Assembly (NCBI RefSeq): GCF_029382225.1
Contig: NZ_JARLTC010000007.1
Coordinates: forward strand, 248,001 to 312,000
Reading direction: 5' to 3'
Source: Spongiactinospora sp. TRM90649
GTDB taxonomy: Bacteria; Actinomycetota; Actinomycetes; Streptosporangiales; Streptosporangiaceae
DNA: 64,000 nucleotides
Of this stretch, positions 23,537 through 32,469 are shown piece by piece. Under the pieces are notes generated by a model that made no database searches, was not told the DNA's origin, and was given only the letters and a program-made list of their open reading frames with translations. Made by a program: the position numbers and the translations under genes. The number at the start of each line of letters is the position of its first letter. Positions within the stretch are counted from its first letter, which is position 1.

Positions 23537-24496
23537 GTGGGCTACGGCAGGCCGCGGGTGGCGACGTCGAGTTGCCTGTTGGGGGAGCCGGTACGGCACA
23601 ACGGCAATCACAGTCGTGACCGGTTCCTCACGGATGCGCTGACGCCGTTCGTGGATTGGGTCCAGATCTGTCCGGAGATGGAGATCGGGCTGGGGACGCC
23701 TCGCGAGTCGTTGCGGCTGGAGCGGTCGCCGGAGGGGCCGCGGCTGATGACGCGGCGGAGCCATCGCGATCTGACGTCCGAGATGACCGCGCTGGCGGCG
23801 GAACGCATCGCCGGCCTGAACCTCACCGAGGTCGACGGGTATGTGTTCAAGGCGAAGAGCCCAAGCTGTGGCATTCACGGCATTCCGCTCTACGTGGGAG
23901 ACAACGCAGTGGACCGGCGGCAGCGCGGCCTGTTCGCCGACGCCGTCATCCGCGCGTACCCGGGGCTTCCCGTCGAGGACGAGGGGCGGCTGCGCGATCC
24001 GGTACTGCGCGAGGCGTTCGTGGAGCGGGTGTTCGCGCACGCCCGGCTGCGGGAGCTGCTGCGGCGGGAGCCCCGCCCGCGTGACCTGGTGGAATTCCAC
24101 TCCCGGCACAAGATGCAGCTCCTGGCCCACTCCCCGGACGGCTACCGTGAGGCCGGACGGCTGGTCGCCCAGTCGGGCGGGCCCGACCGTCCCGGCGTGC
24201 TGGACGCCTACGGCGCGGCGTTCCGCGCGGCGCTGGCCGTACGGGCGTCGGTGGGCCGGAACGTCAACGTCCTGCAGCACTGCCTGGGCATGGTGAGCGA
24301 CCGGCTCGACCCGGTGCGCCGCGCCGACCTGGCCGAGGTCATCGACGCCTACGGGGCCCACGAGGTGCCGCTCAGCGTGCCGCTGGCGCTGCTGCGCCAC
24401 CACGCGAGGGGCGAGGCGGCGACCTACGTCAGGGAGCAGACCTACTTCGCGCCTTACCCAGAGGAACTCGGGCTGCGCCACCACATTCCCGCCTGA
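23537..24496 (+). CDS. TudS-like DUF523 plus DUF1722 protein
   Basis: A 319-residue two-domain protein. DUF523 (about 1-150) has three conserved cysteines in SSCLLGEPVRHNG, ICPEMEIGLG and KSPSCG, the set that binds the [4Fe-4S] cluster of thiouracil desulfidase TudS. DUF1722 (about 185-300) has HSRHKMQLLAHSP and YFAPYPEEL. Thio-nucleobase desulfuration, perhaps for salvage or detoxification, is the family-based prediction. GTG 23537 is the first start after an in-frame stop. A TspO gene follows after 29 bp in the same direction. Confidence 0.85.
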   Translation: MGYGRPRVATSSCLLGEPVRHNGNHSRDRFLTDALTPFVDWVQICPEMEIGLGTPRESLRLERSPEGPRLMTRRSHRDLTSEMTALAAERIAGLNLTEVDGYVFKAKSPSCGIHGIPLYVGDNAVDRRQRGLFADAVIRAYPGLPVEDEGRLRDPVLREAFVERVFAHARLRELLRREPRPRDLVEFHSRHKMQLLAHSPDGYREAGRLVAQSGGPDRPGVLDAYGAAFRAALAVRASVGRNVNVLQHCLGMVSDRLDPVRRADLAEVIDAYGAHEVPLSVPLALLRHHARGEAATYVREQTYFAPYPEELGLRHHIPA

Positions 24497-24525
24497 CCCC
24501 ATCCACATCGGGCAGGACACGCACT

Positions 24526-25011
24526 ATGAGAGCACGCGGCAAACGAACCACGAAGAAGACATTCCTCCTCACCGCCCTCGCTACCGGCGCCGCCGCGCTC
24601 GCGGGCTCCCTGGGGACCACCCCGCGCACCGCCTGGTACCAGGGGCTGCGCAAGCCGTCCTGGCAGCCGCCGAGCCGGGCGTTCCCGCTGGTGTGGACCC
24701 CGTTGTACGGGCTCATCGCCTACGGCGGGGCCCGTGCCCTGGACGGCGCCCGCGACGCCGAACGCGCCGGGCTCGCCCGCGCCCTGGCGGCCAATCTGGT
24801 ACTGAACGCGGCCTGGCCCGCGCTGTTCTTCCGCGCCCGTTCGCCCCGGCTGGCCCTGGCCGAGATCACCCTGCTCAACGCGTCGAACGCGGCGCTGGTG
24901 CGCCGGGCCGCCCGATCCGATCGGACGGCGGGCGCGCTCCTGCTCCCCTACGCCGCGTGGACCGCCTTCGCCACCGCGCTCAACGCCTCCATCGCCCGCC
25001 GCAACGCGTAG
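24526..25011 (+). CDS. TspO/MBR tryptophan-rich sensory protein
   Basis: A 161-residue five-helix membrane protein. The signature WYQGLRKPSWQPPSRAFPLV and VWTPLYGLIAYG, with LNAAWPALFF further on, identifies TspO/peripheral benzodiazepine receptor homologues, which bind porphyrins and take part in stress or light responses. It sits 29 bp downstream of the TudS-like gene and may be co-transcribed. Confidence 0.9.
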   Translation: MRARGKRTTKKTFLLTALATGAAALAGSLGTTPRTAWYQGLRKPSWQPPSRAFPLVWTPLYGLIAYGGARALDGARDAERAGLARALAANLVLNAAWPALFFRARSPRLALAEITLLNASNAALVRRAARSDRTAGALLLPYAAWTAFATALNASIARRNA

Positions 25012-25022
25012 CGCGCGTGCGC

Positions 25023-25313
25023 TCAGTTGCGTCCGCACCCGGGCATGGCCCCGTCGTCGGCGAGACGGCTGGCGGCGGTGAGGAAGGCGGACCAGTCGAG
25101 CGGGTCGGCCTCGTCGTCGATCCGGTCGAGCAGTTCGTTGAGCGAGGCGGAGCCGAGGCGGGCCTCGACGACCACCAGGGAGGCGACGATCCTGCGGCCC
25201 CGTGGGGTGTCGGTGGCGCGCAGCAGGGCCAGGGCGCGCGTGTACGCGCTGTCGCCTGGCGCCGCGCGCGTCGTGTAGATGACGCCGCCGATGTCGATCC
25301 GCCCGACGGGCAC
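25023..25313 (-). CDS. Hypothetical protein
   Basis: A 96-residue mainly helical protein (DSAYTRALALLRATDTPRGR, VVVEARLGSASLNELLDRID) ending in a Cys-containing tail. GTG 25313 is chosen because AAAGGGG lies 6 bp upstream. It is convergent with tspO. No family recognised, but third-position GC is high and the start signal is good. Confidence 0.6.
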   Translation of the reverse strand: MPVGRIDIGGVIYTTRAAPGDSAYTRALALLRATDTPRGRRIVASLVVVEARLGSASLNELLDRIDDEADPLDWSAFLTAASRLADDGAMPGCGRN

Positions 25314-25378
25314 GCCGACCCCCTTTCCGGGGGTCTCTACCAAGGATCGCACGCGAGGCGATTGGCTAGCATCTGGGC

Positions 25379-25456
25379 ATGACGGACCAGGGGACGCCGA
25401 GCATCGGCAGGGTCAAGTTCGCGGTCTGCCGTCGTATCCACTGGTTTCACATCTGA
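25379..25456 (+). CDS. Possible 25-residue leaderless peptide
   Basis: ATG 25379 opens a 25-codon frame ending in an aromatic, basic tail (CRRIHWFHI). TAGCAT at 25367-25372, 6 bp upstream, could be a -10 box of a leaderless transcript. No gene follows on this strand. A leader or signalling peptide is possible, but chance is not excluded. Confidence 0.25.
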   Translation: MTDQGTPSIGRVKFAVCRRIHWFHI

Positions 25457-25471
25457 CGGCGAACGCGGCGC

Positions 25472-26005
25472 TCAGCCGAGTGATTCGCGCAGCGCGCGGA
25501 ACTCCTCGGCGAGCGCGGGCAGTGTGTAGTGCGCGTTGAGCCCGCTCGGGTTGGGCAGGATCCATAGCCGGGCCGGGCCCGCCGTGTGCTCGGTGGGGCC
25601 GATGCGGGCCTTGGGCCTGCCGTACGCGGTCCGGTAGGCCGTCACGCCGACCACGGCGATCACCTGCAGCCGGGCCTCGTCCGCCAGGCGGGCGAGGCGG
25701 GCCGGGGCCTGCCGCAGTTCGTCGGCCGTCAGCTCGACGGCCTTGGCGGTGGCGCGCGGGGCCAGGTTGGTGATGCCGAGGCCGTAGGACGGCAGCAGGT
25801 GCTGCTCCGCCGGGTGCAGCCGCCTCGGCGTGAAGCCGGACAGGTGCAGCGCGGGCCAGAACCGGTTGCCGGGGCGGGCGAAATGCCATCCGGTGGCGGC
25901 GGAGTACAGGCCGGGGTTGATGCCGCAGAACATGACACGGGTGCCGGACCCGATCACGTCGTCGAGCGTGCGCTCTCGCGCCGCCGCCAGATCCGCCGCC
26001 TTCAC
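25472..26005 (-). CDS. mug: G/U mismatch-specific uracil-DNA glycosylase
   Basis: A 177-residue Mug/TDG-type glycosylase that removes uracil or ethenocytosine from mismatches. The catalytic GINPGLYSAATGWHFARPGN (about 28-47) and the intercalating loop NPSGLNAHYT (about 152-161) match the family. It lacks extra domains. It stands alone, divergent from the multicopper oxidase. Confidence 0.9.
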   Translation of the reverse strand: MKAADLAAARERTLDDVIGSGTRVMFCGINPGLYSAATGWHFARPGNRFWPALHLSGFTPRRLHPAEQHLLPSYGLGITNLAPRATAKAVELTADELRQAPARLARLADEARLQVIAVVGVTAYRTAYGRPKARIGPTEHTAGPARLWILPNPSGLNAHYTLPALAEEFRALRESLG

Positions 26006-26201
26006 CGACTCATGCTACGCGTTCCACGCGGCGGCGCGGATTCGGTACAGCGGCGCGGGTTAGGTGCGGGGACGGTGTCCAAAGCTCAATGTGTTCGCCA
26101 ATGATTGCCGTGCCGTCCGGGTCGCAATTTCCGGGCATGGCCTGGACAGGCAGAGTATGCGCCGGAAGCTCCGTGCGCTCGGCCGTCTCATTGGGGAACA
26201 G

Positions 26202-27647
26202 ATGCTCAACCGGCGAAACATGCTCGCGCTCGGCGGACTCACCGGCGCGTCGATACTGCTCCCCCCCGACGCCGCCGTCGCCGCCCTCGCACCCGATGGG
26301 GACCCTGCCCGGCGGCGGCGCGGCTCGCGCCCCGACGACCGGGTGCATGTCCCGCCGTTCTCGGTGGAGATGCCGCTGCCGCCGGTCGCGCGGCCCGTCG
26401 CGGTACGGCGGGACGCCGACGTCTACCGGATCCGGATCAGGAATGCGCGCGTCGAGGTCGTCCCGAGGCTGCTGACGCCGGTGATGTCGTTCGGCGGCGG
26501 CTTCGTCGGCCCCACGATCATGGCCAGGACGGGCCGCAAGGTGATCGTGAAGTACCGCAACGAGCTGGACGAACCGGCCAACGTGCACGTGCACGGCCTG
26601 CACGTGCCGGCGAGCAGCGACGGCCATCCGATGGACGTGATCCAGCCCGGCGGCGTGCGCGAGTACGTCTATCCGAACGGCCAGCAGGGCGCCACGCTCT
26701 GGTACCACGACCACAGCCACCACACCGAGGCCCAGCACGTCTACGCGGGCCTGCACGGGTTCTACCTGATCCACGACCCGTCGGAGCGGCGGTACGGCCT
26801 GCCCTCCGGACGCTACGACGTGCCCATCATGATCAGGGACGCGCTGATCACGCCGACCGGCAAGCTGGCCTACGACGTGCCGGACACCCGCAACATGCTG
26901 CTCGCCAACGGACGGCCGCAGCCGTACTTCCGGGTGGCCGCGAGGAAGTACCGGTTTCGGCTGCTCAACGGCACCACGCACCGCCTGTTCCGGCTGAACC
27001 TGGGCGGCGTGCCGATGATCCAGATCGGCTCGGACGGCGGGCTGCTGCCCGCACCGCAGGAGATGCGCGAGCTGCTGATCAGCTCGGGCGAGCGCGCCGA
27101 CGTGGTGGTGGACTTCGGACGGTTCCGCCCGGGACGCCGGGTGGTCATGTACGACACGAGCGGCGCGGTGATGTGCTTCGACGTGGTGCATCGGGTGGAG
27201 GACCCCAGCCGCGTCCCGGACGAACTGCGCCCGCTGCCGGACCTGCCGGAGCCGACGGTCACCCGCGATGTCGTCTTCGACCTCCAGTTGACCCCGCCGC
27301 AGCCCAAGTACCTGATGAACGACCAGGTGTTCGACCACGACCGGGTGGACTTCAGGGTCCGGCGCGGGACCACGGAGATCTGGCGGATCCACAACGCCGA
27401 CGTCGAGCTGGGTGGCATCAACCACACGTTCCACCTGCACCTGGAGCAGTTTCGGGTGCTGGACAGAGACGGCGCGGCGCCGTGGCCGAGCGACCGGGGG
27501 CGCAAGGACACGATCTACGTTCCGCCGGGGCAGTCGGCCCGGGTGAAGGTCCGGTTCACCGAGTATTTGGGCAAGTACGTGTACCACTGCCACTTCCTGG
27601 ACCATTCCTCGCTCGGCATGATGGCCCAGCTTGAGGTCGTGCCTTGA
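26202..27647 (+). CDS. Tat-exported multicopper oxidase
   Basis: A 481-residue laccase-like oxidase. The N-terminus LNRRNMLALGGLTGAS is a twin-arginine signal. All four copper-binding blocks are present: HVHG (near 135), WYHDHSHH (near 172), HTFHLH (near 410) and HCHFLDHSSLGMM (near 465), the last with the type 1 Met ligand. Substrate oxidation with O2 reduction to water outside the cell is expected; CotA or bilirubin oxidase are the nearest types. ATG 26202 with GGGGAA upstream puts the Tat motif at the N-terminus. The stop codon sits in a 13-bp tandem repeat. Confidence 0.9.
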   Translation: MLNRRNMLALGGLTGASILLPPDAAVAALAPDGDPARRRRGSRPDDRVHVPPFSVEMPLPPVARPVAVRRDADVYRIRIRNARVEVVPRLLTPVMSFGGGFVGPTIMARTGRKVIVKYRNELDEPANVHVHGLHVPASSDGHPMDVIQPGGVREYVYPNGQQGATLWYHDHSHHTEAQHVYAGLHGFYLIHDPSERRYGLPSGRYDVPIMIRDALITPTGKLAYDVPDTRNMLLANGRPQPYFRVAARKYRFRLLNGTTHRLFRLNLGGVPMIQIGSDGGLLPAPQEMRELLISSGERADVVVDFGRFRPGRRVVMYDTSGAVMCFDVVHRVEDPSRVPDELRPLPDLPEPTVTRDVVFDLQLTPPQPKYLMNDQVFDHDRVDFRVRRGTTEIWRIHNADVELGGINHTFHLHLEQFRVLDRDGAAPWPSDRGRKDTIYVPPGQSARVKVRFTEYLGKYVYHCHFLDHSSLGMMAQLEVVP

Positions 27648-27674
27648 GGTCGTGCCTTGAGGTCGTGCCTTGAG
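27631..27674 (+). repeat. 13-bp tandem repeat over a stop codon
   Basis: TTGAGGTCGTGCC occurs 3.4 times. The first unit encodes the last residues of the multicopper oxidase and the second supplies its TGA. Confidence 0.85.
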
Positions 27675-27686
27675 ACCGGGGCTCGG

Positions 27687-28895
27687 TCACGGCCAGGTGA
27701 TCGCCAGCGTGGTGTGGCGCTTCTCGATCACCGGCGTGCGCGGGGCCGTCGAGACCGCGGAGGGCGCCGGGTAGGCGTCGATGTGCAGGGTGTCGGTCAT
27801 CGGGCGTCCGGCGGCGCGCCAGGCGCGCGCGTGCTCGGCCAGCTCGTCCGCCAGCCGCCTGCCGTCCGCGCCGTAGCCCTGGGCGACCACCTCGCCCCGG
27901 TCGGTGGTGAGGACCGCGAGGCTGCGGCCGTCCAGGATGCCCAGCGAGGGGGAGACGCCGTGCAGTTCGAGCGGGCTGGACGGCAGACGGGTGCCCGACG
28001 TCTCGGAAAGGGTGCACCAGCGCGACTCGTGGACGGCGAGCCACAGGGTGAACCCGTCGAACAGCGGCCCCGGGTCGGACGGCAGGCCGGTGCCGACCGC
28101 GCGGGCGGCGATCGGGCCGTCCAGGGCGGTGAGCACGCCGTCCGCGTCCCGGCCGTCGGGCAGGAAGACCATCAGGCCGGTCTTCGGGTCGAGCACCTCG
28201 TAGCGCTCCGGTCCGGCGGACGGGCCGCGCATCCGCATGAACCCGCACGAAACGGCGGACACGCTGCGCCAGCGCCGTGACGTCTGGCGGGGGGCGCGCT
28301 CCAGCGCCACCGACCGCTGCACGCCGTACAGGTCGAGGGGGACGACGAGCCGGCCGTCCGGGGCGAGCTGCTCCAGCCAGGCGGGCGCGAGGTCCCACGC
28401 GCCGACGGTCGCGATGATCCGGTCGTACGGCGCGCCCGCCGCGAACCCCTCCGCGCCGTCCGTCGCCACCACGTTCACGCCGGTGAACCCGGCGTTCGCC
28501 AGGTGGGTGCGGGCCCCCGCGACCAGGTCGGGATCGATGTCCACGCTGACCACCTCGCCCTCCGGCCCGGTGAGCGTGGCCAGCAGCGCCGCGTTGAAGC
28601 CCGTCCCCGCGCCGATCTCCAGCACGCGGTCGCCCGGCCGCACGCCGAGCTGGCCGAGCATGGCGGCCATGATCGTCGGCTGGGAGGAGGAACTGGTGGG
28701 CAGGCCGTCCGGGGCGCGCTTGGTCACGATGGCCTCGTCGCGGTACGCCTCGTCGACCGGCGTCTCCGGCAGGAACATGTGTCGCGGAACCTTGAGGAAC
28801 GCCTCCGCCACCGCGTCGTCCACGGAGGTGCGCCGCCGGATCTCCGCGAGGAGCGCCTCACGCATCCCACTCGTCACGGCCATGTCCATCCTCAT
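27687..28895 (-). CDS. FxLD-system type protein methyltransferase (PIMT-like)
   Basis: A 402-residue SAM enzyme related to protein L-isoaspartate O-methyltransferase. The PIMT core (about 1-215) shows VPRHMFLP, SSSSQPTIMAAML, the SAM motif VLEIGAGTGFNAALL and VVSVDIDP. The extra C-terminal half ending TLAITWP fits the methyltransferases of FxLD lanthipeptide systems, which act on precursor Asp residues. No lanthipeptide synthetase or FxLD precursor is visible nearby, so it may act in trans or be an orphan. ATG 28895 follows GGGGAA by 8 bp. Confidence 0.72.
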   Translation of the reverse strand: MRMDMAVTSGMREALLAEIRRRTSVDDAVAEAFLKVPRHMFLPETPVDEAYRDEAIVTKRAPDGLPTSSSSQPTIMAAMLGQLGVRPGDRVLEIGAGTGFNAALLATLTGPEGEVVSVDIDPDLVAGARTHLANAGFTGVNVVATDGAEGFAAGAPYDRIIATVGAWDLAPAWLEQLAPDGRLVVPLDLYGVQRSVALERAPRQTSRRWRSVSAVSCGFMRMRGPSAGPERYEVLDPKTGLMVFLPDGRDADGVLTALDGPIAARAVGTGLPSDPGPLFDGFTLWLAVHESRWCTLSETSGTRLPSSPLELHGVSPSLGILDGRSLAVLTTDRGEVVAQGYGADGRRLADELAEHARAWRAAGRPMTDTLHIDAYPAPSAVSTAPRTPVIEKRHTTLAITWP

Positions 28896-29104
28896 GTCAA
28901 TGGTTCCCCGGCCGGGGCCGGGGTTTCCGACCACGATGCCGCAGAGCGCCGGTGACCGCCAGAGCGATCCTGGAGAGACACCCAGCCGAGACGTCGAGAC
29001 GCCCAGCAGAACACCCGGCCGAGACGCCCAGCAGAACACCCGGCCGAGACACCCAGCCGAGACACCCAGCCCCGAGTCCCCCCTCGCGGGACCCGGGGCC
29101 TCGG
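28896..29104. repeat. Intergenic minisatellite
   Basis: The segment 28975-29071 mixes a 13-bp unit GAGACACCCAGCC (at 28975, 29046, 29059) with a 25-bp unit beginning GAGACGCCCAGCAG (28996-29020, 29021-29045). It separates the methyltransferase from an upstream small frame and carries no coding signal. Confidence 0.75.
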
Positions 29105-29206
29105 TCACCCGGAGAGCAGTGTTTCGGCCTCCTCGTGCAGAGCCCACGTCAGGAGAAGCTCCAGACGGGTCTCCGCGTCGAGGAGGTCGCTCGCGAGGTG
29201 GTGCAT
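29105..29206 (-). CDS. Possible 33-residue small protein
   Basis: ATG 29206 is preceded by GGGAGG at 6 bp, an excellent ribosome site. The product is acidic and helical (LLDAETRLELLLTWALHEEA). It lies upstream of the methyltransferase on the same strand, where a precursor peptide might be expected, but it has no FxLD motif and no Ser/Thr/Cys-rich core. Confidence 0.35.
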   Translation of the reverse strand: MHHLASDLLDAETRLELLLTWALHEEAETLLSG

Positions 29207-29304
29207 CGCGGGCCTCCCATAGGGCAGGCATCCCTCGCCGGAAAGACGTCCGGCCAGGGTCAACGGTTGACCGCGCATTACAGAGAGGTCACCGAATCGC
29301 GGAC

Positions 29305-29832
29305 TTATGGGGAGGGCGTCGTCTTCTTCAGGATCTCGGCCACGGTCTCGTCCGGCGTCTGGGCCGAGGTGTCCAGCCAGAGCCCGAGCCGAGGGGTCTC
29401 CTCGCGCAGCACGCGGTCGAGCGTCCGGACGGTCCACTCGTCGTACGCGTCCTTGCCCCGGCCCGCTTCGCGCTCGGCCACCGCCGTCACGCTCGGGGCC
29501 AGCACGACCACGTGCAGCGGCCTGCCGTCGATCGCGGCCACCATGGCGGGCAGGTGCTCGCCGAGGATCACGTCCTGCACGACCACGTCGAAGCCCGCGC
29601 GGAAGTAGGCGTTCGCCGTCTCGGCGGTCAGCCGGTGGCGCAGCCGCAGTTGCGCGACGGCCTCGGCCGACGGGTCCGGCGTCATGTCGGCGCGGCCGTT
29701 CACCACCATCCGGCGGAACAGGTCACCCCGGATATGGACGGACTTGGGCAGGGCATCGGATCCGGCCAGCAGTTCCGCGACGGTTGACTTACCGGACGCC
29801 TGGATCCCGGTGATGAGGAAAATCGATGGCAC
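29305..29832 (-). CDS. AAA/kinase-like P-loop protein
   Basis: A 175-residue P-loop protein. Walker A GIQASGKST (about 8-16) is followed by VHIRGDLFRRM and a lid region (REAGRGKDAYDEW), the layout of small-molecule kinases related to chloramphenicol phosphotransferase, shikimate kinase and zeta toxin. The substrate is unknown. GTG 29832 directly precedes the first beta strand (PSIFLITG). It is divergent from the sigma factor gene, with 44 bp between them. Confidence 0.75.
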   Translation of the reverse strand: MPSIFLITGIQASGKSTVAELLAGSDALPKSVHIRGDLFRRMVVNGRADMTPDPSAEAVAQLRLRHRLTAETANAYFRAGFDVVVQDVILGEHLPAMVAAIDGRPLHVVVLAPSVTAVAEREAGRGKDAYDEWTVRTLDRVLREETPRLGLWLDTSAQTPDETVAEILKKTTPSP

Positions 29833-29876
29833 GCCCCATTGTGCACATCGCACCTGTTTGCAACAGAAAGGGGTCC

Positions 29877-30437
29877 GTGGTGCGTCCACATTATGTGGAA
29901 TTCGAGCAGTTCGTGCGCGCACGCGGCGGCGCGCTGTACCGATATGGCTTCGTGCTGACCGGTAACGCCGACGACGCGGACGACCTCGTGCAGGAGGCGC
30001 TGTTACGGCTGGAGGGAGCGTGGGCGCGGGTGCGTAAGAAAGACGATCCCGAAGGTTACGTGCGCACGATCATGGCCCGCCAGCACGTGAGCTGGTGGCG
30101 CCGCACCCGAAGGGAGGACCTGACCAGCGAGGTCCCCGAGGTGGGATACCGGGACCTCCGGTTCGAACGGGTAGAGGAGAGCGCCGGCTCGGCGCTGTGG
30201 CAGGAACTGCGGGCACTCCCCAGGAAGCAGCGGACGGTTCTCGTGCTGCGCTACTACCAGGACCTCTCCGACGACGAGATCGCCGCCACCCTCGGCATCT
30301 CCGCCGGGACGGTCCGCAGCCAGGCGTCCCGGGCCCTGTCCAAACTGCGGGTGCGCCGGCCGAGCAGAGCCGCGTTCCTCAGCGACATCACCTGCGGTGA
30401 CATCGCCGGCGTGAGCGACACCGGGAGCCGATCATGA
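29877..30437 (+). CDS. SigE-family RNA polymerase sigma-70 factor
   Basis: A 186-residue sigma factor. Region 2 (LYRYGFVLTGNADDADDLVQ, VSWWRRTRR) and region 4 (LPRKQRTVLVLRYYQDLSDD, GISAGTVRSQASRALSKL) are intact. GTG 29877 or 29880 has AAAGGGG 3-6 bp upstream. The stop overlaps the start of the next gene (ATGA), a membrane protein that probably acts as its anti-sigma factor. Confidence 0.87.
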   Translation: MVRPHYVEFEQFVRARGGALYRYGFVLTGNADDADDLVQEALLRLEGAWARVRKKDDPEGYVRTIMARQHVSWWRRTRREDLTSEVPEVGYRDLRFERVEESAGSALWQELRALPRKQRTVLVLRYYQDLSDDEIAATLGISAGTVRSQASRALSKLRVRRPSRAAFLSDITCGDIAGVSDTGSRS

Positions 30438-31801
30438 GAGAGCACATCGAACGGGACCTCACCGAACGGGACCTCACCGAACTCCTGACCGTGATGGCCG
30501 ACCGGGCCCCGGTGCCCGACGGCGACCTGGTGACGCTGGTGCGCGAACGCGGTGAGAGCCGTACGCGCCGCCGCAGGCGGGCCCTCGCCGCGCTGGCCGC
30601 GGTCATGGCCGTGACCGCGATCGTCGGCGGCGGCACGGCGCTCAGCGGGCGGCTCTTCCCCCACGGGGGCGGCGAAGAGCGCGCGGCGGCGATCGCCGCC
30701 AGGCCGGGAACCGGCGACGGCACGGCCTCCGGCTTCCGCGGCCAGGCGACCTCCGAGGTCGCGCTGCGGCCCGGACTCCCCGCTCAGGCCGCCGTCCCGG
30801 TCGCGGCCGACGTGTGGCCCGAGGCGGTCAGCACGATTCCGGCGATGGCGGCCGACGGGTGGAGATATCGCCCGGTCACCGCGCTCAGCCCGACGGAGAT
30901 CCTGCTCAGCGCCGAGTCCGACTTCGAGAAGGCCGGACGCCTGGAGATCTATGACACCGCGTCGAGCCGTACGACCATCCTCGGTGAGATGAGCGCCCCC
31001 GCCGGGATCCCCGGCTACTACGCCCAGGCCGTCGACATCGGGCCCACCCACTTCGCCTGGTGGGGCACCACCCCCAACGACGACACCGCCTGGGCCGACA
31101 TCTGGGTGATGCCCCGGGAAGGCGGCGAGGCCACCCGGGTCACTCTGGTGAAGGGCGCGAGCGCCGGAATCGTACGGATCGGGTCGAACGCGGAACACGT
31201 CTTCTGGTCCACTGAGGGCGGCGACCTCTACCGCGTGCCGATCACCGGAGGCGAGCCGGAAAGGGTCCCCAGCGGTGACGGACTCATCATCTACTCCTGG
31301 CCGTGGGCGCACCGCGACGGCGAGACCCTCGTCAACCTGGAGACCGGCGAGGTCCGCGTGCCGCGCCTCACGACCGGGCTGACCTCGCTGCGCTGCGGCC
31401 TGGAGTGGTGCGCGGGCGAGGACACCGCCGGGAACTTCACCTCGCTCCGTCCGGACGGCACCGGCCGTCAGGACCTCGGCGGCGTCCTGCGGCCCGGCAC
31501 GCTGGCGAGCCAAGTCGGCTACGCCGGGGACATCTACGGCAGGTTCGCCCAGGTCGGGTACGGCGGCAGCGCGATCTACGACATGGCCACCGGGAAACTC
31601 GCGTACCTGGGCCCTGCGGGGAAGATGGGCAGGATGGGCGCGGCACGCGGCGTCTCGTCCGCGGTCACCGCGATCTACTACTGGACGGTCGAGCCGCCCG
31701 CACCCGCCCCCTGTGACACCATGGCCACGGCCCGCTGCCAGAGCGGGAAGTGGGACAGCGCCAAGCTCATCGACGTCCTCAACCTGAAGGCCATCAGATG
31801 A
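30434..31801 (+). CDS. Membrane-anchored putative anti-sigma factor with propeller-like extracellular domain
   Basis: A 455-residue protein. The cytoplasmic N-terminus (1-55) starts with a duplicated ERDLT/ERDLTEL segment, encoded by a 15-bp tandem repeat at 30449-30478. One transmembrane helix (about 57-78; ALAALAAVMAVTAIVGGG) leads to an extracellular domain of repeated beta-strand units (FAWWGTTPNDDTAWADIWVM, HVFWSTEGGDLYRVPITGGE) resembling a beta-propeller. Gene overlap with the sigma factor indicates a sigma/anti-sigma unit that senses an outside signal. The anti-sigma role is inferred from position. Confidence 0.72.
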   Translation: MREHIERDLTERDLTELLTVMADRAPVPDGDLVTLVRERGESRTRRRRRALAALAAVMAVTAIVGGGTALSGRLFPHGGGEERAAAIAARPGTGDGTASGFRGQATSEVALRPGLPAQAAVPVAADVWPEAVSTIPAMAADGWRYRPVTALSPTEILLSAESDFEKAGRLEIYDTASSRTTILGEMSAPAGIPGYYAQAVDIGPTHFAWWGTTPNDDTAWADIWVMPREGGEATRVTLVKGASAGIVRIGSNAEHVFWSTEGGDLYRVPITGGEPERVPSGDGLIIYSWPWAHRDGETLVNLETGEVRVPRLTTGLTSLRCGLEWCAGEDTAGNFTSLRPDGTGRQDLGGVLRPGTLASQVGYAGDIYGRFAQVGYGGSAIYDMATGKLAYLGPAGKMGRMGAARGVSSAVTAIYYWTVEPPAPAPCDTMATARCQSGKWDSAKLIDVLNLKAIR

Positions 31802-31810
31802 TGTCCTTCT

Positions 31811-32467
31811 TCAGGAGGAGTCAAGGTCTCCGTAGTAGATCGCGGCCTGCACCCGGCTGCGCAGCCCGAGTTTGTTCAGCACCCGGCTGACGTGCGTCTT
31901 GGTCGTCGCCTCCGCCATGTCCAGCTCGCGTGCTATCTCCGCGTTGGACAGGCCGCGCCCGACGCACGCCAGCACCTCCCGTTCGCGCGGCGTCAGCGAC
32001 TCCAGCCCGGTCTGCTTGGGGGGTTCGGGTTCGTGCGCCGGCGCCGCGCGCGGGTCGGAGAACGACGAGATCAACCGCCGCGTCACCGAGGGCGAGAGGA
32101 TGCCGTCGCCCCTGGCCACCAGGCGCACCGCCGAGACCAGCGACTCCGCGTCGGTGTTCTTGAGCAGGAACCCCGCCGCCCCGGCGCGGAGCGCGCCGAA
32201 CACGTACTCGTCCACGTCGAACGTGGTCAGGATCAGCACGTCGGCGGTCCCGCTCAGCTCGCGGGTCGCCGAGATCCCGTCGAGCCTGGGCATCCTGATG
32301 TCCATCAGGACCACGTCGGGGCGTAGCTCCCTGGCCATGGCGACGGCCCGCTCGCCGTCCGCGGCCTCGCCGACGACCTCGATCTCCGGCGCTCCGCCCA
32401 GGATGAGCACCAGCCCGGCCCGCACGGCGGCATGATCGTCGGCCACCAGCACCCGGATCTTCTCCAC
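31811..32467 (-). CDS. NarL/LuxR-family response regulator
   Basis: A 218-residue regulator. The receiver domain (about 1-120) has the acidic pair in VLVADDH, phospho-Asp in VVLMDIRMP and Lys in FLLKN. The LuxR helix-turn-helix (about 150-215) is LTPREREVLACVGRGLSNAE then TTKTHVSRVLNKLGLRSR. GTG 32467 has GGAAGG upstream and follows the kinase stop after 2 bp, so both form one operon. It converges on the putative anti-sigma gene. Confidence 0.9.
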   Translation of the reverse strand: MEKIRVLVADDHAAVRAGLVLILGGAPEIEVVGEAADGERAVAMARELRPDVVLMDIRMPRLDGISATRELSGTADVLILTTFDVDEYVFGALRAGAAGFLLKNTDAESLVSAVRLVARGDGILSPSVTRRLISSFSDPRAAPAHEPEPPKQTGLESLTPREREVLACVGRGLSNAEIARELDMAEATTKTHVSRVLNKLGLRSRVQAAIYYGDLDSS

Positions 32468-32469
32468 CC

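Noticed and set aside
28975..29071. A possible CRISPR array
   Set aside because: Units are contiguous 13- and 25-bp tandem repeats without spacers and no cas gene is present.
28896..29231. An N-terminal extension of the FxLD-type methyltransferase
   Set aside because: The extra 112 codons run through a minisatellite and lack conservation signals; ATG 28895 has its own ribosome site.
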